11,698 nt of DNA from Acidobacteriaceae bacterium (GCA_003133425.1 PKXI01000203.1:1-11698), one strand, 5' to 3'; positions 1-8,800 are shown, counted from the first letter of the stretch. The notes: generated from the sequence alone by a model not told the origin. Numbers and translations: made by a program.

Positions 1-63
1 CTCAACTCGAAAATGCTGTAATTGGGAACAGCTGGCAGGCCGCACGTACAGATTGGCGGCCAT
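1..63 (-). CDS. Possible start of a leftward gene, cut by the window edge
   Basis: An ATG at position 63 read leftward opens 21 codons without a stop up to the edge of the window (first residues MAANLYVRPAS). A GGAG lies about 10 bases upstream of it (positions 77-80 on the + strand), a somewhat long but usable spacing. It would be the gene downstream of the regulator, about 100 bases after its stop. The peptide is too short to recognise, and 21 open codons are easily found by chance, so this is only a candidate. Confidence 0.2.
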   Translation of the reverse strand, partial: MAANLYVRPASCSQLQHFRVE

Positions 64-163
64 CAGTTGACGTCTCCAATCGAGCCGTGTCAAAAGGCGC
101 AGGTTCTGAAACGGGCACTGCGGTTGCAATGTTTCAGCGGCAAAGCCAACTCAGTGCGATGCC

Positions 164-1525
164 TTAATAAATCCTGCTGGCGACCACTTGGGTCCCAGTC
201 GAATTGGAATCAATACTTGTGGAGCGCAGCAGTATTTCGAAGAAACGGAGTGAGCCATCCGAGCGGGTCGCCTGCCGTAGAATTGGCGCGATTGCCGCTG
301 GGTGAAAGAGCGTTTCGGCAGATGCCTGGGTTCCGGCAACATCCAGCCCTTGTAAAAGCAGCAGACGCCCGCTGCCGCCCAGATTGGGCACAAACGCAAT
401 CAACGCGTATGTTTCGTGCGCCGGCTCGTTCCAGTGGCTTACGTAGGAAGCCGCCTCTCCCTGTTGCGGTTTCATATTGACGATGGTTGCGCTGCGCATG
501 CCCTGGCGATAGACGATACGGAAGTTTGTGCTGCTCTCCGCAATTGACGCCCACGGATTGCTGCCCACTGAACCAATGAGAATGGCGCTGGCGTTCTTGA
601 GATCGTCAAGCCGCAAGTCGCGTGGGAAGCGGAGGAAGGTCCGCTCCTGATTAAACTCCGGCAGATGCGCCAAAGCAGCGACAGTCTGGAAGTCTACAAA
701 GCTGGTGAAATGCTGCGAGCGCAGATCGTCGGCGCTGTGCGCATCGACTCCCGCAAGCGGCAGTTCCAGGTATTTTCCCTTGATGTAGTCGGCAAGCTGC
801 AGAGGCCGTCGCGAAAGATCTTCGAGAAGATTGAAGCCTGCGTCTGCCGGGACGATGTAGGTGTTCACCTGACCGTCGAACAGCGACGCCCAAAGCGCAT
901 GGGCCGGTTCAGGAGGATGCGGTTGCGGGGCGTGTACGCGCGCGGAGATCAGCAAGGTGATCCAGACTAGCGCCGCGCTGTATGCGGCTATCGCTGCTGC
1001 TGCCATCAGCCGGCGTCTCCACCGGCGCCGTAGAGGAGCGGTTGGTCCGGCGGCAAGCGTTTCCGCGGGTTGGGCGTGAATGCTTACGGATACCGGGAGA
1101 CTGCGCATCTCTGCGGCAGGGTGGTGCTCTGAGGCCGGAACAAAAACGGGAACGTATCCCCCCAGAGGGATATCGATTCGCAGGGTTTCTGAACTTCCTT
1201 CGCCAGCAAAGGATTCAGCCAGGCGTTTGCGCAACTGGCGTGCGTAGTTGCGGACAATGTTGTCCTCAATGGTGCTGTAGCCGGGCCGACGGTCAAAGAC
1301 AAGAACGCCTATCTGATGCTCGGTAATGTCTTTTTCGCGGCCTTCGAGGGTTTCGGCAACCACAAACAGCAGGAATCGGGTGAGTAAGGGGGAGCGGGCA
1401 AAGTGAGAGCCGGAGACGACCCGTTGGGCCAGGCTCCAGCGCGGATCGTCCTGCAGCCAGTGCGGTAATGTCTCCTGAGGAAGGAGTACCTTTTGCTCTT
1501 GCCGAATGGCATTCAATCGTTCCAT
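164..1525 (-). CDS. Membrane-anchored transcriptional regulator (winged-helix-like N-terminus, extracytoplasmic C-terminus)
   Basis: Predicted 453-residue one-component regulator, read leftward, divergent from the receptor gene. Residues about 36-130 match the winged-helix-like domain seen in many acidobacterial regulators and TolB/TPR proteins: a SPLLTRFLLFV helix, an EHQIGVLVFDR segment, EDNIVRNYARQLRKRL as probable recognition helix, and a closing IPLGGYVPVF hairpin. A basic stretch (RRRWRRR) precedes one hydrophobic helix at about 173-194, placing the C-terminal ~260 residues outside the cytoplasm. That part contains ASAILIGSVGSNPW and NLGGSGRLLLLQGLDVAGT, phrases I recall from acidobacterial homologues but cannot tie to a named domain. 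An in-frame ATG 28 codons upstream (1609) is possible; I chose 1525 because AAGGTG sits about 6 bases before it and the upstream codons lack any domain signal. DNA binding and sensing are inferred from architecture. Confidence 0.85.
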   Translation of the reverse strand: MERLNAIRQEQKVLLPQETLPHWLQDDPRWSLAQRVVSGSHFARSPLLTRFLLFVVAETLEGREKDITEHQIGVLVFDRRPGYSTIEDNIVRNYARQLRKRLAESFAGEGSSETLRIDIPLGGYVPVFVPASEHHPAAEMRSLPVSVSIHAQPAETLAAGPTAPLRRRWRRRLMAAAAIAAYSAALVWITLLISARVHAPQPHPPEPAHALWASLFDGQVNTYIVPADAGFNLLEDLSRRPLQLADYIKGKYLELPLAGVDAHSADDLRSQHFTSFVDFQTVAALAHLPEFNQERTFLRFPRDLRLDDLKNASAILIGSVGSNPWASIAESSTNFRIVYRQGMRSATIVNMKPQQGEAASYVSHWNEPAHETYALIAFVPNLGGSGRLLLLQGLDVAGTQASAETLFHPAAIAPILRQATRSDGSLRFFEILLRSTSIDSNSTGTQVVASRIY

Positions 1526-1633
1526 GACGGTCACCTTCAATGGTGCGTGTGAGGGCGAACACTCCCATTTTGAAGATAAGGAAACTGGATAAATTGGCGA
1601 TGAATGCAAGCGGGAATGCCAATCAACCGGGCA

Positions 1634-1662
1634 AGTTTAACAACAATTTATGTAAGTGGCAA
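1634..1662 (-). promoter_or_regulatory. Candidate sigma-70-type promoter of the regulator gene
   Basis: Read leftward, TTGCCA (1662-1657) is followed after exactly 17 bases by TAAACT (1639-1634). These match the bacterial TTGACA and TATAAT consensus at 5 of 6 and 4 of 6 positions. The start codon at 1525 would lie about 100 bases downstream of the transcription start. Acidobacterial promoters are poorly characterised, so this rests only on similarity to the general consensus. Confidence 0.35.
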
Positions 1663-1700
1663 GCAGTTTTAAATCAATGCAATACGAGAACAAGTCACCA

Positions 1701-1710
1701 GTGTATACAC
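1701..1710. repeat. 10-bp perfect palindrome, candidate operator half-way between the divergent genes
   Basis: GTGTATACAC is a perfect 10-base palindrome. It lies about 40 bases upstream of the candidate -35 box of the regulator gene. Palindromes of this size are typical of dimeric regulator sites, but there is no direct evidence for binding. Confidence 0.35.
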
Positions 1711-1729
1711 GCGACTCACACAGGGTAAA

Positions 1730-1752
1730 CACTTTCGCCCGCCTGGAAAGTG
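1730..1752. repeat. Inverted repeat, 7-bp arms with 9-bp spacer
   Basis: CACTTTC (1730-1736) and GAAAGTG (1746-1752) are perfect reverse complements separated by 9 bases. The centre-to-centre spacing of 16 bases suits a dimeric regulator binding one face of the DNA less well than 10 or 20 would, so it may equally be a chance repeat. Confidence 0.35.
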
Positions 1753-1955
1753 CTCTACGGTCTGTCAGGTTGCGGTCAGAAGCACCATCCATGGAGCATT
1801 ACCCCTAATCGAAATCGCTCCAATTGACAGCACAAAGTGGAATCAAGAGTGCATAGCAGAGTTGCGGGCTGATGGGATTCCAGAAATACGTGATGCGCGC
1901 GGTCTACGTCCACATGGAGCAGGTAGCCACTGCGGATGTTCATCGGGCAACGGGC

Positions 1956-2012
1956 AATGTTGAATCGCGGGCCCCGGTGAGCCAGCCATTGCTGGTTTTA
2001 AGGTTCAACATT
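1956..2012. repeat. Nested inverted repeat upstream of the receptor gene
   Basis: AATGTTGAA (1956-1964) and TTCAACATT (2004-2012) are perfect 9-bp inverted arms. The 39 bases between them hold a second hairpin, CCAGC-catt-GCTGG (1982-1995), and the palindrome GGGCCC. The right arm overlaps the spacer and -10 region of the best promoter candidate for the receptor gene. It could be a pair of operator half-sites or a folded RNA element. Confidence 0.45.
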
Positions 2013-2016
2013 TTAT
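1989..2016 (+). promoter_or_regulatory. Weak candidate promoter for the receptor gene
   Basis: TTGCTG (1989-1994) and TTTTAT (2011-2016) are spaced by 16 bases and match the sigma-70 consensus at 3 and 4 of 6 positions. If used, the receptor mRNA would have a leader of about 185 bases containing both hairpins below. The match is weak, as expected for an activator-dependent promoter, but the true start may lie elsewhere. Confidence 0.22.
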
Positions 2017-2094
2017 CCCTAATGAATATCGCATGCGGGGGCAAATATTCCCTGATGGGTAAGCGCTAACGTGGATCTGGGCCGCGTGTACCGA

Positions 2095-2119
2095 TTGCGC
2101 TACCAGCGGGATAGCGCAA
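2095..2119. repeat. Inverted repeat, perfect 8-bp arms (operator or leader hairpin)
   Basis: TTGCGCTA (2095-2102) and TAGCGCAA (2112-2119) are perfect reverse complements around a 9-base spacer. A further copy of the GCGCTA core occurs at 2063-2068, so the core appears three times within 57 bases. In RNA this would be a stable stem-loop about 90 bases before the start codon. Confidence 0.45.
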
Positions 2120-2154
2120 GCATAGCTCAGCGAGTTTGAATCGCCAGAGTCAAC

Positions 2155-2174
2155 GCCGTCTGAAACAGGACGGC
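2155..2174 (+). promoter_or_regulatory. Small hairpin in the receptor leader
   Basis: GCCGTC (2155-2160) and GACGGC (2169-2174) form a 6-bp GC-rich stem with an 8-base loop (tgaaacag). It ends 25 bases before the GGAGG ribosome binding site at 2200-2204. It could stabilise the mRNA 5' end or affect ribosome access; no T-run follows, so it is not an intrinsic terminator. Confidence 0.35.
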
Positions 2175-2208
2175 AAACAAAGAAACGGTGTCAAAAATCG
2201 GAGGCCAT

Positions 2209-5200
2209 ATGTTGAAACGTCAGTGGATGTCCATTCTTTTGTGTGCGGTATGCATTATGGTCCTGTTCTCGGCAGGGGCTTTTGCTCAGTCCGATAAGGG
2301 GACTATTGGCGGGTTCATCAAGGACGCATCGGGAGCTGTGGTGCCGGGTGCGAGGGTTGTTCTGACCAACGAGGCAACGGGTGAGGCTTATCAGGCGACC
2401 ACGGATACGCAGGGCCATTACACCGTTACCAATTTGACCGCGGGCGACTATAGCCTCACGGCCGAGGTAAAAGGCTTTAAGAAATATGTCAGCTCGCATA
2501 ACACGCTGGGTGCGAACACTACGCTGGACTTGGACGCACCCATGACCATCGGCGCAATGACTGAAGAGGTTACCGTATCGGCAACCGCCGAAGTATTGCA
2601 GACGGAGTCAGCTGCGGTGCAGGCTGAGATTACCGGCAAGCAGGTCAGCGATCAGGAACTAAACGGGCGCAATCCGCTCTACATGGGTTCGCTGGTTCCC
2701 GGATTGCGCAGCGGCTCGACGCTGGGCGACTTCAACTTCGCGGTAGGCGGTGGTAATCCATTCCAGATCAACGGTTCTCGCGTGCAGGATACGATGGTGA
2801 CCTTTGACGGAGCTCCGGCCGTTCGTACCCGTGGCAATGGCGCCATCATCGGCGTCGCGAGCGTCGATGCGACCCAAGAGATGCAGGTCATCACTACGGA
2901 CTATCAGGCGGAGTATGGCGACGCCGCGGGTGGCCAGTTGCGCATGGTGACGAAGAGTGGAACCAGGGACTTCCATGGTTCTGCGTATGAATATCTGCGC
3001 AACTCGGCAATGAATGCCAATACCTGGGTTCGCAACCAGTCCGCTTCGACAAAGTTCGCTTCGCCCTACCGTTACAACAACTTTGGATTCACGTTTGGCG
3101 GACCAGTCTGGATTCCGAAGATGGGTATGGACAGGTTCCGGAACAAGTTCTTTTTCTTTGTGAACGAAGACTGGATTCGCTACCGCTTTACCGATTCGCA
3201 AACGCAGGCCGTTCCGACGGTCAAAATGCGCACGGGCGACTTCAGTGAATTCCTGAGTTCCAATCCTTGGCTTTCCGGTGTTCACCAGATTTACGATCCG
3301 GCGACTTGCCCGGCAGTCGGAAATGCGGGCTGCGTGCCGTTTGCCGGCAATATCATTCCTCCTGGCCGACTGAGCTCGAATGGCAAAGCGATCTTGAATG
3401 CGTATCCGGCGCCTACGCCCGGATATCTTTCGGCAACCCAGAACTGGATTGCCCAGGCTGCTCACCCCATCAACCAGCGAAAACAGGTCATCAATGTCGA
3501 TTGGATTATCAACGACAAGCACAAGTTGGAGTTCATCCGTCAAAATGCGACGTACAACGAGTTTCAGCCGTTCGATCAGGGGTCGGGTTTAACCGGGAAG
3601 TACTTCATCCGTCCGAACCAGACCAACGTATTGGCATGGACCTGGACGATTTCGCAGACGATGATTAACGAGACTCGTGCGACGCTCAGCCTCGATAACG
3701 TCTATATTCCTGTGAATACGGCCCTTGCCGGATTCAACCGGTCATCGCTGGGAATCACCTTTCCCTATATTTTTCCGGCGGCACAAAAAGCCGCACCTGG
3801 GAAGATACCCACCGCTTCGGTTCAAGACAGCTTCTACAGCCTGGCTGGTGGTCCTTACCCCTCGCACTCGGCTGGTCCCATCTTGACGGCGTCGGATAGT
3901 ATCACGAAGGTGTGGGGAAACCACGCGCTCAAGGCGGGCTACTACCTCAACATTTCCGGAGAGAATGACAACGACCAGATCAACGTTGCCACCGTCCCTG
4001 GAGGCGCAAGCAACCAGAACGGCACGTTTACCTTTACGGATAGCCGCAGCGGGTTAGGCGCCACGACTGGCATCAGCATGGCCAATCTGGCGATGGGCAT
4101 CGCCGACAACTATAACGAAATCGGACAGAAGTCCTATACCTATTGGCATGGCTTCATGGACGAGCTCTTTGTGCAGGATTCGTGGAAGGTAAACAGCAAG
4201 CTGCATCTCGACTACGGCGTGCGTATTTCCATCCTTGAACCTTACACGCCCTCGTGGGGGAATTCAGATTACTTCGATCCTCCGTCGTACAACCCAGCCA
4301 ATGCACCCACAGTGAATCCGACGACGGGTAACGTGACGCTTGGGAGCGGCAATCCTTACAATGGCATGGTGATCCCGGGCTATTCTTCCTTCCCGAGTTC
4401 AGCGGTCCAGCACGGTGTGCTTGGTGCTGAATCCAATCCCACAGATTGCGACGGCTCTTCGTGCGCCGCGCTGTTTGCCCCCAGCATGAAGAAGGGTTAT
4501 GTGAATACGTCGCATAACTACCAGCCGCGTATTGGTATTGCCTATCAAGTGACGCCGAACACTGTGGTTCGCGCAGGCATTGGCAACTTTGCTACCCGCA
4601 TGGGCCTGCTTGACAACGTCTTCCCCGGTGGTAACTCGCCCTTTCAGCCAACCGTGACGGTCAATCCAGCGGCCGGCGTAAACGACATGGTCGACAACCC
4701 TGGAAGCAGCCTGACCACTGGTATTGCTGCTCCTCTGCAGATCACTACCCTGAACCAGAACTTGAAGTCTCCGCAACGTTGGAACTGGAACGCCACGGTT
4801 GAGCGACAGATCATATGGAAATCGATGCTGTCCCTTGCCTATGTCGGTGGCCGCGGACTCTATAACTGGCGGGTCGTTGACATCAATCAGCCGAAGGTTG
4901 GAGCCCTGGCCCAGAACCCGGGCAAGAACGTGAATTACCTGCGTCCGTTTCTAGGCTATGCGGCCATTCAGCAAGAGCAGAGCAACGGAAGTTCGCGGTA
5001 CAATTCATTCCAGCTTGGATGGAACCGCCCGTTCGCAAACGGCTTCCTGGTCGGCGTGGCGTATACGCTGTCAAGGAGCATGGACAACAGCTCTAACTAT
5101 CGCGATATCCTTCCCGATTCCTATGACACCACCGGTCTGTGGGGTCCTTCGGAATACGATAACCGAAACGCTCTGGTGATCAATTTCCTCTACGCATTGC

Positions 5201-5754
5201 CGTTCTACAAGAACCAGAATGAGACTGCTGGCAAGCTTCTGGGCGGCTGGCAGTTGAGCGGGAATATGCAATTCCAAAGCGGTGTGCCCTGCGGAATCGG
5301 AACAGGCAATGATACTGCCGGTGTTGGAGAGGTTGGAAGCTTTGGCTGCGGCAGTGAGGGCGAGTTCTACACGCTGAACGGAACTCCAAAATTGTTGAAG
5401 AACTTTGCCGGATTCGGGGGTAATGGCGGCAAGTGGTTCTCAACAACCAATCCAGATGGCTCAGCCACCTTTACGGCGCCGCCTGCAAACACCTTCGTTC
5501 ACGAGCCAGGTATTCGCGACTCCGTCTATCAACCGGGGTTCCAGAACTGGAATCTCAACATGAAGAAGTCGTTTGCGATTAATGAGAAGACTGGCTTCGA
5601 CTTCAAGGTTGATGCCTATAACTTCATCAATCACCCCAACTGGGCGATGAGTGCCTCAAACTTGAACCCGACGTCGGGTTCATTTGGCCAGGTGAACTCG
5701 AAAGCCACCAGCAACCCTCGTCAATTGCAGGCGGGACTGAGCTTCCGGTTCTAG
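2209..5754 (+). CDS. Oar-like TonB-dependent outer-membrane receptor
   Basis: 1181-residue outer-membrane transporter of the large acidobacterial Oar-like type, presumed to import glycan products or another bulky nutrient with TonB energy. Residues 1-26 are a signal peptide ending in AFA before QS. Residues about 30-112 form a carboxypeptidase-regulatory-like beta-sandwich (GTIGGFIKDASGAVVPGARV opening). EEVTVSA at about 119-125 resembles a TonB box; the plug follows to about 260 (FQINGSRVQDTMVTFDGAP; YQAEYGDAAGGQLRMVTKSG), then a barrel of some 900 residues ending in LQAGLSFRF with the terminal Phe typical of outer-membrane proteins. I chose ATG 2209 because GGAGG (2200-2204) precedes it and the signal peptide starts there; a GTG at 2188 lacks a binding site. 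No SusD-like partner is present. The substrate is unknown; the mannosidase downstream suggests a mannoside. Confidence 0.96.
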   Translation: MLKRQWMSILLCAVCIMVLFSAGAFAQSDKGTIGGFIKDASGAVVPGARVVLTNEATGEAYQATTDTQGHYTVTNLTAGDYSLTAEVKGFKKYVSSHNTLGANTTLDLDAPMTIGAMTEEVTVSATAEVLQTESAAVQAEITGKQVSDQELNGRNPLYMGSLVPGLRSGSTLGDFNFAVGGGNPFQINGSRVQDTMVTFDGAPAVRTRGNGAIIGVASVDATQEMQVITTDYQAEYGDAAGGQLRMVTKSGTRDFHGSAYEYLRNSAMNANTWVRNQSASTKFASPYRYNNFGFTFGGPVWIPKMGMDRFRNKFFFFVNEDWIRYRFTDSQTQAVPTVKMRTGDFSEFLSSNPWLSGVHQIYDPATCPAVGNAGCVPFAGNIIPPGRLSSNGKAILNAYPAPTPGYLSATQNWIAQAAHPINQRKQVINVDWIINDKHKLEFIRQNATYNEFQPFDQGSGLTGKYFIRPNQTNVLAWTWTISQTMINETRATLSLDNVYIPVNTALAGFNRSSLGITFPYIFPAAQKAAPGKIPTASVQDSFYSLAGGPYPSHSAGPILTASDSITKVWGNHALKAGYYLNISGENDNDQINVATVPGGASNQNGTFTFTDSRSGLGATTGISMANLAMGIADNYNEIGQKSYTYWHGFMDELFVQDSWKVNSKLHLDYGVRISILEPYTPSWGNSDYFDPPSYNPANAPTVNPTTGNVTLGSGNPYNGMVIPGYSSFPSSAVQHGVLGAESNPTDCDGSSCAALFAPSMKKGYVNTSHNYQPRIGIAYQVTPNTVVRAGIGNFATRMGLLDNVFPGGNSPFQPTVTVNPAAGVNDMVDNPGSSLTTGIAAPLQITTLNQNLKSPQRWNWNATVERQIIWKSMLSLAYVGGRGLYNWRVVDINQPKVGALAQNPGKNVNYLRPFLGYAAIQQEQSNGSSRYNSFQLGWNRPFANGFLVGVAYTLSRSMDNSSNYRDILPDSYDTTGLWGPSEYDNRNALVINFLYALPFYKNQNETAGKLLGGWQLSGNMQFQSGVPCGIGTGNDTAGVGEVGSFGCGSEGEFYTLNGTPKLLKNFAGFGGNGGKWFSTTNPDGSATFTAPPANTFVHEPGIRDSVYQPGFQNWNLNMKKSFAINEKTGFDFKVDAYNFINHPNWAMSASNLNPTSGSFGQVNSKATSNPRQLQAGLSFRF

Positions 5755-5771
5755 GTTGGCAGGGATGAAGC

Positions 5772-5804
5772 AAACCCCATGCGTGTGCCGCACGCATGGG
5801 GTTT
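5772..5804 (+). terminator. Strong rho-independent terminator after the receptor gene
   Basis: A perfect 14-bp stem (left arm 5772-5785, right arm 5791-5804) with the 5-base loop TGCCG is followed by TTTATTCTT. It lies 17 bases after the receptor stop codon. Transcripts reaching the mannosidase gene must either read through it or start between 5805 and 5870, where I see no good promoter. Confidence 0.8.
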
Positions 5805-5870
5805 ATTCTTATGGCAAGCAACTCAAACCTGAGCCCTCCGTGCGGTATCGGAGCGGTAGGACGTCTCCCA

Positions 5871-8800
5871 ATGACTCGATTTTCGCGATTGCTGGCTGCG
5901 ACCAGAATGTGCTGCTATCTGCTTCGATGGAGCAGCCTTGTGGCGGCGATTGCCGCTTGTTCGTTACCCGTTGCAGCACAGACGATGAAGGCGCCGGATA
6001 TTACCCAGACTCCTACGTTGTATGTAGTGCCGTACGCGCATCTCGATACGCAGTGGCGGTGGGAGTTTCCGCAGTCGATCAGCGAGTTTCTGCTAAAGAC
6101 CATGCGGGTGAACTTCGACTACATGGACAAATATCCGCATTACGTCTTCAACTGGTCGGGAGCCAACCGGTACCGCCTGATGAAGGAGTACTACCCAGCC
6201 GATTACGCGCGAATGCAACAGTATGCCGCCAAAGGACAGTGGTTTCCGGCAGGGTCGTCAGTGGAGGAAGGGGACGTGAACCTTCCCAGCGCGGAAGGCA
6301 TTTTCCGCCAGATTCTGTATGGCAATAATTACTTTCGCAACGATTTTGGCAAGGCAAGCGCTGAATATATGCTGCCTGACTGCTTTGGCTTTCCCGCGTC
6401 GCTGCCAAGTATTCTGGCGCACTCTGGCGTTAAGGGATTTTCGACACAAAAGTTGAACGCGCAGTGGCAACCAGCGCCCAAGGTTGGGGGACCGGGCTCA
6501 CCGGAAGAGACTCCGGAGGGGATTCCTTTCAATGTCGGGATGTGGCTTGGTCCAGACGGGAAGGGGGTCATGGCTGCGTTAAACCCCGGTGGGTATGGCA
6601 GCAATGTATATGTTGACCTGAGCCAGGAGCCCACCGGTCCACTCTCGGCGTCGGCGCCACAACTGACGAGCGAGGAGAATGCACGGTTGACTCCAGAGCA
6701 GCAGCGGGCCACGGCGATGAGGCAGCGAGCGCTGGAACAGAACTGGGTGAAGCGTATAGATATCGATGGCAAGGCAACGGGTATCTTCGCTGATTACCAC
6801 TATGTTGGGACGGGAGACATCGGTGGTGCGACCCAGGAATCGACGGTCAAGCTGCTGGAAGCCATCGTCACGAAGAGTGAGACGGTGCTGCCGTTGCCTC
6901 CGAGCACGGTGTTCGCGATGGGGCAGACGCCGGCTGCTACTGCATCCAACTCTCCCGCAGTAAGGGTTGGACTGGGTCCAGTGCATGTGATTGAGTCTGC
7001 GGCAGACCAGATGTTTAACGACATTACGCCGTCGATGGCTTCGCGGTTGCCGCAATACAAGGGTGATCTGGAACTGATCAATCACTCCGCGGGTTCACTG
7101 ACTTCGCAGGCGTACCACAAACGCTGGATCATCAAGAATGAACTGCTGGCGGATGCAGCAGAGAAGGCCTCGGTTGCGGCTGCGTGGATGGGAGGTCGCG
7201 CCTATCCTCAGCAGCGACTGAATGATGCCTGGATGCTGGAGCTTGCCGGGCATTTTCACGATACTGGCGCTGGCACGGCGACGCCACGCGCGTATGAGTT
7301 TGCGTGGAACGACGATGTGATCGTGTCGAATCAGTTTGCCGGGGTGTTGACCGATGCGAGTGAGGCGATTGCTTCCGGGCTCAACACACAAGTGAGTGGA
7401 ACTCCGATCGTGGTGTTCAACCCGCTGAATATTGAAAGAGAAGATGTAGTTGAAGCGCACGTGGAATTTCCGAATGGGACGCCCAAGGGGGTTCGGGTCG
7501 TCGATCACGAGGGAAAAGAAGTAGCGTCGCAGTTTGAGGATGGCAAGGTTCTTTTTGTGGCGAGGGCCCCGTCGGTTGGGTATTCGGTCTACGGAGTTCT
7601 CCCCGCTGAGGCAGCGAAAGGGCACTCCGGACTGAAAGTATCCGATACGTCGCTGGAGAATGATCGTTATCGCGTGCAGGTAAATGCGAAGGGCGACGTG
7701 GCGAGCATCTTTGACAAGAGCTTAAAAAAGGAATTGCTGTCAGCTCCGATTCGGCTCGCAATCACTAGCGATACGCCGAAGGTCTACCCCGCATGGAATA
7801 TGGATTTTGATCAGGAGCAGGCCGCACCACGTGCGTATGTGGATGGGGCTGTCCGGGTACGGATCAAGGAGAATGGCCCGGTACGCGTCTCGCTTGAGGT
7901 GACACGCGAGGCGGAAGGTTCGAAGTTTGTTCAGACTGTCAGCCTCTCGGCTGGGGATGCGGGCAATCGAGTGGAGTTTGCTAATGCGATTGACTGGAGA
8001 ACGCTGGCGGCGAATCTCAAGGCGACTTTTCCTCTGAGTGCGAGCAATCCAAATGCAACGTACAACTGGGAGATCGGAACCATTCAGCGATCGAATGCAC
8101 AGGAGCGCCAGTTTGAGGTTGCGTCGCACCGCTGGATCGATCTGGCCGACAAAGGCGGCAGCTTCGGGACGACCATTTTGACGGACTGCAAGAATGGATC
8201 CGACAAACCGGACGACAATACGCTGCGGTTGACATTGCTGCGGACGCCGGGTATCACGCCTCCGAGCAACGGCAGGCCCGCGACGTACACCGATCAGGCG
8301 AATCAGGATTGGGGTCACCACGAGTTTTCTTTTGGACTGGTTGGCCATGCCGGCAGTTGGCAGCAGTCTCAAACGGATTGGCAGGCGTATCGGTTGAACG
8401 ACCCGCTGATTGCGTTTCAGACGGTGAAGCATGCGGGCGCACTGGGCGGTAGCTTCTCTCTGGTTCATCTGAGTAATTCACGGATTCGCGTGCTCGCGCT
8501 GAAAAAAGCTGAAGCAAGCGACGAGGTAGTTCTGCGCATGGTGGAGCTCGATGGTAAGCCGGCCGAGGATGTCAGGGTTTCGTTTGCGGGGCCGGTTGCA
8601 GCGGCTCGCGAGATGAATGCTCAGGAGCAGCCAGTCGGGTCGGCGAACGTCAGTGGTGGTGAGCTTGTGACTTCGTTCACGGCGTATCAGCCGAGGACGT
8701 TTGCGGTCCGTCTTGGCGCGCCCAGCTCCAAGTTGGAGTCGACGCACTCTCAGCCGGTCGCCCTGCAATACGACCTCGCTGTGGCGAGCAATGACGACAC

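Larger units (their letters stand above)
1526..2208. promoter_or_regulatory. Divergent intergenic regulatory region rich in inverted repeats
   Basis: No convincing gene lies in these 683 bases between the leftward regulator and the rightward receptor. They contain promoter candidates in both directions, a 10-bp palindrome, several perfect inverted repeats and two leader hairpins, listed separately. This is where a regulator controlling the receptor and itself would be expected to bind. Confidence 0.7.

Noticed and set aside
106..137. CTGAAAC / GTTTCAG inverted repeat as a terminator of the regulator gene
   Set aside because: The 7-bp stem has an 18-base loop and no T-run in the leftward direction; too weak to call.
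22..480. 152-codon rightward ORF at the left end
   Set aside because: Most of it is antisense to the C-terminal part of the regulator; composition is Arg/Ser/Pro-rich and it shows no family signal.
1872..2069. 65-codon rightward ORF in the divergent intergenic region
   Set aside because: No ribosome binding site is evident, the peptide has no recognisable pattern, and it overlaps the repeat-rich control region.
2188..2208. Upstream GTG start for the receptor
   Set aside because: It has no binding site and would add seven residues before the signal peptide, while GGAGG precedes the ATG at 2209.
2659..3543. 294-codon leftward ORF inside the receptor gene
   Set aside because: Antisense to the conserved plug and early barrel of an obvious receptor; Arg/His-rich composition typical of shadow frames.
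5796..5870. In-frame ATGs at 5796 and 5811 for the mannosidase
   Set aside because: The first is in the terminator stem and the second just after it; neither has a binding site, and both would place about 20-25 residues ahead of the signal peptide.
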